From assembly GCA_964621845.1 (NCBI GenBank), contig CAZUOL010000024.1:1-23361 (forward strand): 23,361 nt of DNA, given 5' to 3'. Shown here piece by piece: positions 6,379-11,448 of this stretch. This DNA comes from CAYRKQ01 sp964621845 (GTDB lineage: Bacteria; Patescibacteriota; Saccharimonadia; Saccharimonadales; UBA7683). Positions within the stretch are counted from its first letter, which is position 1; the number at the start of each line of letters is the position of its first letter. The position numbers were made by a program, and so were the translations under genes. Below the pieces are notes generated by a model. That model was not told the origin of the DNA, did not search any database, and saw nothing but the letters and a program-made list of their open reading frames with translations.

Positions 6379-6396
6379 ATCCCTCCCTCTCCGCCA
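6379..6396 (+). repeat. Second copy of the tRNA-Ser(UGA) 3' end
   Basis: 18 nt identical to 6226-6243: the end of the T-loop, the T-stem and acceptor 3' strands, the discriminator and CCA. The rest of a tRNA is missing. The copy is followed by its own terminator. Positions 6285-6378 hold no gene; they contain a GTTCGG/CCGAAC inverted pair (6312-6317, 6357-6362). The layout resembles attL/attR around a tiny element. Confidence 0.85.
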
Positions 6397-6406
6397 TGAG
6401 ATAGGA

Positions 6407-6427
6407 CAAGCTTTTGCTTGGTTTTTT
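6407..6427 (+). terminator. Intrinsic terminator after the duplicated tRNA-Ser end
   Basis: CAAGC-TTTT-GCTTG followed by G and a run of six Ts. It is probably the original terminator of tRNA-Ser. Confidence 0.7.
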
Positions 6428-6460
6428 GTTTCGCTGTGAGAAAAGAAGTTTATCGATTCC

Positions 6461-6489
6461 TTGAGAAACGTTAGCGCTTACGCTAGACT
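6461..6489 (+). promoter_or_regulatory. Promoter of the 6496 gene (leaderless)
   Basis: TTGAGA (6461-6466), 17 bp, TAGACT (6484-6489). The ATG at 6496 begins 6 nt after the -10 box, so the mRNA should start at or next to the start codon. Confidence 0.6.
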
Positions 6490-6495
6490 AAAGGC

Positions 6496-7062
6496 ATGCA
6501 GCCAAGTGAGGGTGAAAATCGAATTAACTATAGTGAGGCACCGCCAACAACTGGTCTCGGTGCTCAGCGCCAGACCCCACCGGCACCACAACCCAGTAGC
6601 ACCAAGAGCTTTGTGCAGTGGAAGGCCTCAGAGTTTATAGATCATCAGAAGTCGTCGACCTGGTTTTTTGCACTTATTGGAATTGCCATTATTCTAAGCG
6701 CGGCAGTGTACGCCATTACAAGAGACGTGCTCGCAACTCTGGTGATGCTTGTTGGCGCCACCGCGTTTGGTATGTACGCTAAAAAAACGCCGCGTACCCT
6801 CACCTATTCACTGGGTGCCACTAGCTTTAAGGTTGGCGAACGCACCTACCGCTATGATGATTTTCGCTCGTTTAGTGTTATGCAAGAAGGCGCGCTTTAT
6901 AGCGTGGTCTTAGAATCGGTAAAACGGTTTATGCCACCACTTACCATCTACTTTGCACCTGAAGATGGTGAAGAAATTTTTGATGTGTTAGCACAGCACT
7001 TGCCGCATGAAGAACGACGCCCTGATTTTGTAGATAACCTGATGCGCAAAATCCGTTTTTAA
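6496..7062 (+). CDS. Small two-helix membrane protein, CPR-typical family
   Basis: This 188-residue protein has a Pro/Gln-rich cytoplasmic N-tail (about residues 1-45) and the motif VQWKASEFIDHQKSSTWFFA leading into a pair of adjacent hydrophobic helices (about 55-95). A soluble C-terminal domain of about 90 residues then alternates beta-like strands (TYSLGATSFKVGERTYRYDD, FSVMQEGALYSVVLES). The plan of E/W-x-A-x-E-F, two TM segments and a small beta domain is one I associate with an uncharacterised family frequent in CPR genomes, resembling a bacterial PH-like domain behind a membrane hairpin. No enzymatic motif is seen and the function is unknown. Confidence 0.75.
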   Translation: MQPSEGENRINYSEAPPTTGLGAQRQTPPAPQPSSTKSFVQWKASEFIDHQKSSTWFFALIGIAIILSAAVYAITRDVLATLVMLVGATAFGMYAKKTPRTLTYSLGATSFKVGERTYRYDDFRSFSVMQEGALYSVVLESVKRFMPPLTIYFAPEDGEEIFDVLAQHLPHEERRPDFVDNLMRKIRF

Positions 7063-7068
7063 CAGATA

Positions 7069-7098
7069 TTGGCACATACTTCACATCTGTGGTACACT
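7069..7098 (+). promoter_or_regulatory. Promoter of tRNA-Arg
   Basis: TTGGCA (7069-7074), 18 bp, TACACT (7093-7098) with TGG just before the -10. Transcription from here gives an unusually long 5' leader of about 80 nt before the tRNA. Confidence 0.5.
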
Positions 7099-7113
7099 GG
7101 CCTCTGTTCTTGC

Positions 7114-7179
7114 GTACTTTAGCGTGGGAAAGTACCTCAAATTTTAGTGCGGCGTATTGTTCTTTTTAGAACAAGCGCC
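7114..7179 (+). other. Structured 5' leader of tRNA-Arg (two hairpins)
   Basis: Hairpin 1 pairs GTACTTT (7114-7120) with AAAGTAC (7129-7135). Hairpin 2 pairs GGCG (7151-7154) plus TTGTTCT (7157-7163) with AGAACAA (7168-7174) plus CGCC (7176-7179), loop TTTT, ending 6 nt before the tRNA. It could serve processing, termination of the upstream gene, or be a small RNA; the sequence does not decide. Confidence 0.45.
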
Positions 7180-7185
7180 AAACGC

Positions 7186-7262
7186 GCGCGCGTAGCTCAG
7201 CTGGATAGAGCGTCGGCTTGCGGAGCCGAAGGTCGTAGGTTCAAATCCTGCCGCGCGTACCA
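7186..7262 (+). tRNA. tRNA-Arg (anticodon GCG)
   Basis: A complete cloverleaf of 77 nt with encoded CCA: acceptor GCGCGCG/CGCGCGT (the first pair is G-U), D-stem GCTC/GAGC, anticodon stem TCGGC/GCCGA with loop TTGCGGA, T-loop TTCAAAT and discriminator A. The anticodon is GCG, which reads CGC and CGU. Most bacteria use an ACG tRNA edited to inosine for this box, so this is a noteworthy choice. The CCA is the start of a long hairpin, and a second copy of the 3' end lies downstream. Confidence 0.95.
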
Positions 7263-7301
7263 ACCAAAGTGCCGGTCCTTGCGACTGGCTTTTTGGTTGG
7301 T
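7259..7301 (+). terminator. Long hairpin starting at the tRNA-Arg ACCA end
   Basis: A perfect 10-bp outer stem (7259-7268 with 7292-7301) and a 7-bp inner stem (7271-7277 with 7283-7289, one G-U). The outer stem includes the discriminator and CCA of the tRNA. No separate U tract follows. Confidence 0.6.
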
Positions 7302-7317
7302 CTGCACAGATTTGGTT

Positions 7318-7353
7318 CTACGACTCGACAGATTTATCTGGCGAAAGTCGTAG
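7318..7353 (+). other. Second hairpin within the post-tRNA-Arg spacer
   Basis: CTACGACT (7318-7325) pairs with AGTCGTAG (7346-7353), with an inner CAGA-TTTA-TCTG (7329-7340). No ORF overlaps it convincingly. It is part of the non-coding spacer between the two copies of the tRNA-Arg 3' end. Confidence 0.5.
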
Positions 7354-7415
7354 GTCTACAGGTTTGAGGGGCGTAGGTGCTTGAACCGAGCAGTGAAAAC
7401 CGTGCGAGCGCAGCG

Positions 7416-7435
7416 AAATCCTGTCGCGCGTACCA
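7416..7435 (+). repeat. Second copy of the tRNA-Arg 3' end
   Basis: 20 nt matching 7243-7262 at 19 positions: T-loop end, T-stem and acceptor 3' strands, discriminator and CCA. It is followed by its own terminator, the same order as after tRNA-Ser(UGA). Confidence 0.85.
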
Positions 7436-7442
7436 TAACCAT

Positions 7443-7470
7443 AAGCACTTTCAAGAGTGCTTTTTGTTTT
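7443..7470 (+). terminator. Intrinsic terminator after the duplicated tRNA-Arg end
   Basis: AAGCACT (7443-7449) pairs with AGTGCTT (7456-7462), loop TTCAAG, followed by a T-rich tract. Confidence 0.8.
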
Positions 7471-7472
7471 GT

Positions 7473-7478
7473 TATAGT
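7473..7478 (+). promoter_or_regulatory. -10 box of the aldo/keto reductase gene (leaderless)
   Basis: TATAGT lies 6 nt before the ATG at 7485, directly after the terminator. No clear -35 is visible. Confidence 0.5.
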
Positions 7479-7484
7479 TAGTTC

Positions 7485-8384
7485 ATGAAAACAATTGCTT
7501 TCAGCAACAACCAGACGATGCCTGTTCTAGGATATGGAACATGGCGCCTCTCAGCCGACGATGCCGCATCACTGACAGAGAAGGCTCTCGTAGAGGGCTA
7601 TCGCCACATAGACTGTGCAATGATTTATGGTAATGAAAAAGAAGTGGGGAGCGGCATCGCCAATGCGATATCAGGTGGTGTTGTTATGCGCGAAGACTTA
7701 TTTGTGACAAGCAAGCTTTGGAATACTGACCACGCTACGGCAGATGTGGTTGCTGCCTGTAAGAAAACACTTAATGATCTTCAGCTTGAGTATCTTGACT
7801 TATATTTGGTGCACTGGGGTGTCGGCTTCGAGCAAGGAAAAGATGCCGAGCCATTAGATGAAAATGGCTTAGCTAAGTTTTCATTTGTACCTATGCAACA
7901 GACGTGGCAGGCAATGGAGCGTCTGGTTGCCGAAGGTCTAGTAAAATCCATAGGGGTCGCTAACTTTACTGCGCCAATGCTTGTTGACCTTCTTTCGTAT
8001 GCAAAAATCAAACCAGTTATGAACCAGATAGAGCTTCATCCTTACCATGCTCAGAGAGATCTCATAAATTTCTGCAGTAGTCAGGGGATTGCGGTAACTG
8101 CATATTCACCGTTTGGTTCAGCAGGTGCGCCGTTACTGCATGACGATACGATTAAGGAAATCGCAACGACTCATGGCTGCACTCCCGCACAAGTCGTACT
8201 TAGCTGGGCAATTCAAAGAGGCGCAGCCGTTATTCCCAAAAGTTCAAGTAGTGAACGCATTAAGGAGAACATTGACGTCGAGAGGGTTGCTTTATCAGAT
8301 GCTGAAATGCAAAAAATAGCAGCTCTTGATAAGAGAAAGATTTTCGTTAACCCACAAGATTGGTGGGGCTTCCCATATTTCTAG
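7485..8384 (+). CDS. Aldo/keto reductase
   Basis: This full-length protein of 299 residues shows all family marks: the catalytic tetrad from YRHIDCAMIYGNE (Asp and Tyr), TSKLW (Lys) and YLVHWG (His), the barrel motif GVANFTAPML, NQIELHPY, and the NADPH site IPKSSSSERIKEN near the C-terminus. It most resembles the AKR5-type 2,5-diketo-gluconate/methylglyoxal reductases, which reduce small aldehydes and ketones in the cytosol. The substrate cannot be read from sequence. In a reduced genome, detoxification of reactive carbonyls is a reasonable role. It ends at a TAG within the palindrome TAGCATGCTA. Confidence 0.95.
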   Translation: MKTIAFSNNQTMPVLGYGTWRLSADDAASLTEKALVEGYRHIDCAMIYGNEKEVGSGIANAISGGVVMREDLFVTSKLWNTDHATADVVAACKKTLNDLQLEYLDLYLVHWGVGFEQGKDAEPLDENGLAKFSFVPMQQTWQAMERLVAEGLVKSIGVANFTAPMLVDLLSYAKIKPVMNQIELHPYHAQRDLINFCSSQGIAVTAYSPFGSAGAPLLHDDTIKEIATTHGCTPAQVVLSWAIQRGAAVIPKSSSSERIKENIDVERVALSDAEMQKIAALDKRKIFVNPQDWWGFPYF

Positions 8385-8456
8385 CATGCTAGTAAGGTTC
8401 TAACTTCCTGTACCACGTTGTACCAAATAGAGAGCCGCTCGAAAGAGGGGGTTTGT

Positions 8457-8462
8457 TATCAT
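8457..8462 (+). promoter_or_regulatory. Extended -10 promoter of the EEP gene (leaderless)
   Basis: TGT-TATCAT ends 7 nt before the ATG at 8470. This favours 8470 over the in-frame GTG codons at 8464 and 8467. Confidence 0.5.
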
Positions 8463-8469
8463 TGTGGTG

Positions 8470-9204
8470 ATGCGAGTTGCGACATTCAATATAAGGCATG
8501 GAGCCGAAGAGGCTGGCAGTGGGTTTTGGGGTGACCCTGGCGCTGTTGCGGAGGCGTGCCAAGAATTGAACGCCGACATCATTGCGCTGCAAGAGGTAGA
8601 TAGGCGCACGGTACGTTCGCGTTTTCAGGACATGGCAGCACTTGCGGCCAGTGCTTTAGGGGTGAACTGTGTGTTCGCCCCTACCATGCGAATGCTCGGC
8701 GGTCACTACGGCAACGCGCTGCTCTTTAGGGGTGAATTAGTAGAGGGATATCCACCCTTAGAGCTTGAGGGTGGATATCGGTACAAGGTGAATGCACTTG
8801 GTAGAGCCTGGGATATCAAACACGAGCCACGAAACGCCATTTTGGCCCGTTTGCATATTGGCGGTGTCGCCCTTTCGGTTGCTTCCACTCACCTTTCAAA
8901 AGAACGAACGTTTGCTATGCAGCAATTGCCACGAGTGCTTGATGCGTTGAGCGCTCTTCCAGGTCCACATGTGTTACTGGGCGACTTGAATACTCCTTAT
9001 GCTGCAGTCAAAAATATTGATATTCCAGATGGTTTTGGATTTGCCAAGGTGCCTGCAGGAATTCCGGCATCGGCACCTAGGAGGGCGATCGATCACATTG
9101 CTGTGAATGGCTTTGGTGTATCGAGTATTGAAGCGATGCACATGCCAATTAGCGATCATCGGGCAATCATTGCCGAGATCCAGCCCAGTACTAGCAACTA
9201 TTAA
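8470..9204 (+). CDS. Endonuclease/exonuclease/phosphatase (EEP) family hydrolase
   Basis: This 244-residue protein contains the complete EEP motif set: TFNIRHG (metal Asn), LQEVDRR (metal Glu), GNALLF, STHLS, LGDLNTP (Asp-x-Asn), and the C-terminal IDHI and SDHRAI (catalytic Asp-His). The family cleaves phosphodiester or phosphomonoester bonds in DNA, RNA, phospholipids or inositol phosphates. It has no signal peptide, so it should be cytoplasmic. Resemblance to the short metal-dependent hydrolases (ElsH-like or sphingomyelinase-like) is greater than to ExoIII, but the substrate is unknown. It is convergent with the next gene, with a 7-nt gap. Confidence 0.92.
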   Translation: MRVATFNIRHGAEEAGSGFWGDPGAVAEACQELNADIIALQEVDRRTVRSRFQDMAALAASALGVNCVFAPTMRMLGGHYGNALLFRGELVEGYPPLELEGGYRYKVNALGRAWDIKHEPRNAILARLHIGGVALSVASTHLSKERTFAMQQLPRVLDALSALPGPHVLLGDLNTPYAAVKNIDIPDGFGFAKVPAGIPASAPRRAIDHIAVNGFGVSSIEAMHMPISDHRAIIAEIQPSTSNY

Positions 9205-9211
9205 CGGGAAT

Positions 9212-9673
9212 TTACGCAGCCTCTCGTTCGGTACTAGCTGCGGACGCCGCATCTTGGGCTGTAGGCTGGATAGGTGCGCGGTCGCTTGAAACGGCCTCTT
9301 CTGGGGTTTTTGGTTCACTTGCCGCATTAGCATCCGCGAATGATGCACCGAGATACTCCGCCGCGCTCAATACCTGACCGAGCACGAAGGCTGCTGCCGC
9401 GTGATCTGCTGAGCTTTGTTTGAGCTCCTCATAACGGGCATTGTTTATGGGTGGTACAACGCCATCTTTTTTGCCGACAAGTTCCTGTTGGTAGGTGACT
9501 CGTGCGTGCTCGCGTTCGTCATCTGTTGGCAGAAGTGTTTTTATAACCATACCGAGTGATCTAGCAAGCTCATCAGGACTGACGTCTAGTTGGCGTGCCT
9601 GCCTTTCAATCAGCTCAGCTGCTGCTTCAATTTTTGGTGTCACTGCACCACTTGAATGTAGGTGTTTGCTCAT
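9212..9673 (-). CDS. Hypothetical protein, Ala/Glu-rich
   Basis: This 153-residue protein is soluble and predicted mostly helical (EAAAELIERQARQLDV, SPDELARSLG, YEELKQSSADHAAAAF). It has a low-complexity Ala/Ser/Glu C-terminal tail of about 40 residues (NAASEPKTPEEAVSSD). I recognise no domain. It has an excellent promoter and an AAGGAAA Shine-Dalgarno about 8 nt before the ATG, so it is probably well expressed. It is convergent with the EEP gene. Confidence 0.7.
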   Translation of the reverse strand: MSKHLHSSGAVTPKIEAAAELIERQARQLDVSPDELARSLGMVIKTLLPTDDEREHARVTYQQELVGKKDGVVPPINNARYEELKQSSADHAAAAFVLGQVLSAAEYLGASFADANAASEPKTPEEAVSSDRAPIQPTAQDAASAASTEREAA

Positions 9674-9699
9674 GTTTTTGTTTCCTTAACTACTCCCAT

Positions 9700-9728
9700 A
9701 TTCTACTAAACATAAGCAAGTTTGTCAA
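9700..9728 (-). promoter_or_regulatory. Promoter of the 9673 gene
   Basis: On the minus strand a perfect TTGACA (9723-9728), 17 bp, TAGAAT (9700-9705). It is among the best promoters in the window. Confidence 0.75.
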
Positions 9729-9789
9729 TAGCTAGGCTAACATCTTGTATCCCACGGGTGATACTTCGATAGGTTTACTATTTCTCTGG

Positions 9790-9863
9790 TAAAATGTCAG
9801 ATACGGAGAGGTGCAGGATCACCGCCGTTGGCGGGACCGCGCCGAAGGCGCTGGGTGGTTGAG
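9790..9863 (+). other. tRNA-Ser-like promoter and 5' fragment with two GC hairpins, upstream of GIY-YIG 2
   Basis: TAAAAT (9790-9795) followed 9 nt later by GGAGAGGTGC (9805-9814) mirrors the -10 and first ten bases of tRNA-Ser(UGA) at 6138-6163. GTGGTTGAGG (9855-9864) resembles its D-arm GTGGTTGAAG. Between them are two tight hairpins, CCGCC-GTT-GGCGG (9822-9834) and GCGCC-GAA-GGCGC (9839-9851). It could be a tRNA-Ser remnant split by an insertion, or a structured leader of the nuclease gene. The resemblance is short. Confidence 0.4.
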
Positions 9864-10106
9864 GTGAAGTACTCTGTATACATCCTTGAGAGTCAAAAAA
9901 CAGGCAAATATTATGTCGGCCAAACAAATGACCTGCAGTTTCGGATTGATCAGCATAATTCTGGCAAAAATAAATCAACAAAGCATGGTGTCCCCTGGGT
10001 TTTAGTACATCATGAAAAGTTTAATACACGTTCGGAAGCATTTGCTAGAGAGCAGCAGATTAAGCGCTATAAGGGTGGCGAAGCTTTTAAGAAACTGCTA
10101 GCATGA
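9864..10106 (+). CDS. GIY-YIG nuclease domain protein, second copy
   Basis: From the GTG at 9864 this is about 80 residues: KYSVYILESQKTGKYYVGQT carries the GIY-YIG pair, followed by DLQFRIDQHNSGKNKSTKHG and FNTRSEAFAREQQIKRYKGG with the conserved Arg and Glu. It is a single-domain member of the same broad superfamily as the 4508 gene but of a different subgroup (H-N-x-G-x-x-x-S-T type). The start is uncertain: in-frame GTG at 9855 and TTG at 9828 are possible, but the domain begins at KYSVYI and no clear Shine-Dalgarno decides. It sits 8 nt upstream of a complete tRNA-Ser. Confidence 0.8.
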   Translation: MKYSVYILESQKTGKYYVGQTNDLQFRIDQHNSGKNKSTKHGVPWVLVHHEKFNTRSEAFAREQQIKRYKGGEAFKKLLA

Positions 10107-10114
10107 ATAAATAA

Positions 10115-10208
10115 GGAAGGATGGCCGAGTCCGGTTGAAGGCGCACGACTCGAAATCGTGTAGGCAGCTTACGTTGTCTCGTGGGTTCAAATCCCACTCC
10201 TTCCGCCA
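10115..10208 (+). tRNA. tRNA-Ser (anticodon CGA)
   Basis: A class II tRNA of 94 nt with encoded CCA: acceptor GGAAGGA/TCCTTCC, discriminator G, anticodon stem around CTCGAAA giving CGA, a long variable arm, and T-loop TTCAAAT. The D-loop is slightly enlarged (GAGTCCGGTTGAAG). It reads UCG. Unlike the other two tRNAs, it has no duplicated 3' end downstream; the decarboxylase gene ends 10 nt away. Confidence 0.96.
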
Positions 10209-10217
10209 TTCGACAGA

Positions 10218-11411
10218 TTAAATCAGAATTTCTTTTGCTGAAGGGTAGCTGTTGTAGCCGTGCGTAGCCATTGAGGCGCCATAAGCTCCGGTCATGCCGA
10301 TGGCGATGTAGTCACCAATTTCAGCTTTACCCATAAGACGTGGTTTCAAACGCTCTGGGTCTCCTGGGTACGGTGTTAACACGTCAGTACTTTCGCAGTT
10401 GTGCCCAACAACCACAACCTCTTCATTTTCAGGTGGCAATGAGCCATCTTTTTTTACTGTTATGAGCGGGTGCTGTGCACCGTATATGCCGGGCCTCAGC
10501 AGATCGTTCATACCAGTATTGGTACGAAGAAAAACGTGCCCGTCTTTGCCGGTATCAGATGTATCGATTACTTCAGCAAGCAAAATACCGGCACCCGCCA
10601 CCAAGAACTTACCGGGCTCGATCTCGAGGTGTAGTTTACGACCGGTTTGTTCGGCGAACTGCTGGAGTTTTTTGGCAAGTCGCTCACCTATTTCATTCAT
10701 ATCTGCCGAGGGCTCACTCTCCATATACGCAACTTTGAAGCCACCACCCAGATCAAGCGTTGTTACATCTGGGAATTGCTTAACTAAATCAAGACTAATC
10801 GCCTCGGCTTCCTCCCATTTGGCTGGGTTTGTACCAGTGCCGATGTGAGTGTGCAAGCGGGTGATTTTACTTCCTGAGTCAGCAGCAATTTTCTTAACCT
10901 CTGGAATGTATTCGTGCCAGATGCCAAAACTGGCGTTTACGCCACCGGTCGTTAAGCGATTGTTCATGCCATCACCCATTGCTGGATTAATTCGTACAGA
11001 AACATCTTCGCCTGGAAATAGTTGGCAGTAGACCTCGAGCTGATGCAAACTAGTAGCCGTAAACTGCACACCACGCGCTACAAGCTCTTTGAGGTTGTCA
11101 GGCAACTGTTGGGCGGTAATCAAGATTTGCGAAGGCTCAAAACCGCTCTGCAGCGCCTTCTCGGCTTCGTAACCAGAGCTTGCATCAATATGTAGGCCTT
11201 CGTTTTTGAAAAGTTTCAGAATGTCAGGGTGCGGGTTGGCCTTCATGGCATAGCGAACAGTCAGTCCAAAAGGTGCCTGCATACTGAGTGCGGTGTGCGC
11301 CTGCACTTTTAAGGCGTCACGTGAATACACGTACAACGGTGTACCATGCGTTTTCACAAGATCTGCAATTTCCTGTGGTGTCATCCAATTCGGTAGCGTG
11401 CTCATGTTCAT
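10218..11411 (-). CDS. lysA: Diaminopimelate decarboxylase-type PLP enzyme (fold type III)
   Basis: This 397-residue protein shows the PLP lysine K57 in RYAMKANPHP, HTHIGTG with H189, the phosphate-binding LDLGGGF (about 219-225), EPGKF (265-269, where most homologues have EPGR), the active-site Cys C339 in NCESTD, and GAYG with Y377. Group IV decarboxylases act on meso-diaminopimelate, ornithine or arginine. The adjacent aspartate kinase and the NPAMG/TTGG region favour DAP to lysine, but the Arg-to-Lys change and the modified C-terminal motif leave the substrate open. The start at 11411 is set by an extended -10 box 5 nt upstream; ATG 11405 is the alternative. Confidence 0.88.
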   Translation of the reverse strand: MNMSTLPNWMTPQEIADLVKTHGTPLYVYSRDALKVQAHTALSMQAPFGLTVRYAMKANPHPDILKLFKNEGLHIDASSGYEAEKALQSGFEPSQILITAQQLPDNLKELVARGVQFTATSLHQLEVYCQLFPGEDVSVRINPAMGDGMNNRLTTGGVNASFGIWHEYIPEVKKIAADSGSKITRLHTHIGTGTNPAKWEEAEAISLDLVKQFPDVTTLDLGGGFKVAYMESEPSADMNEIGERLAKKLQQFAEQTGRKLHLEIEPGKFLVAGAGILLAEVIDTSDTGKDGHVFLRTNTGMNDLLRPGIYGAQHPLITVKKDGSLPPENEEVVVVGHNCESTDVLTPYPGDPERLKPRLMGKAEIGDYIAIGMTGAYGASMATHGYNSYPSAKEILI

Positions 11412-11416
11412 GATCT

Positions 11417-11446
11417 ATCCTAGCATGTTGTAGGCTCTCATGAGCC
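11417..11446 (-). promoter_or_regulatory. Promoter of the decarboxylase gene and small hairpin after aspartate kinase
   Basis: On the minus strand TGC-TAGGAT (-10 at 11417-11422) lies 5 nt before the ATG at 11411. Just upstream, GGCTC/GAGCC (11433-11446) forms a small hairpin after the kinase stop, without a U tract. The decarboxylase may have both its own promoter and read-through from the kinase. Confidence 0.4.
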
Positions 11447-11448
11447 GT

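Noticed and set aside
6233..6396. A second tRNA-like molecule formed by GGAGAGG after the first CCA and CCTCTCC-G-CCA at the duplicated end
   Set aside because: The acceptor ends would pair, but no D-arm, anticodon arm or T-arm can be drawn in between. The GGAGAGG is also used in the adjacent hairpin, and the tRNA-Arg locus lacks the equivalent.
7147..7353. A 68-codon ORF across tRNA-Arg
   Set aside because: Its peptide (VAQLDRASACGAEGRRFKSC) is the well-known conceptual translation of a tRNA gene. The tRNA explains the sequence.
6154..7435. A full integrative element bounded by tRNA 3'-end repeats
   Set aside because: The repeats at each tRNA are specific to that tRNA and enclose only about 150-170 bp with no integrase, so no complete element is present; only a remnant or a minimal element can be argued.
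8382..8391. Palindrome TAGCATGCTA at the aldo/keto reductase stop
   Set aside because: A single short palindrome without a T-run or second copy; too little to call a terminator or operator.
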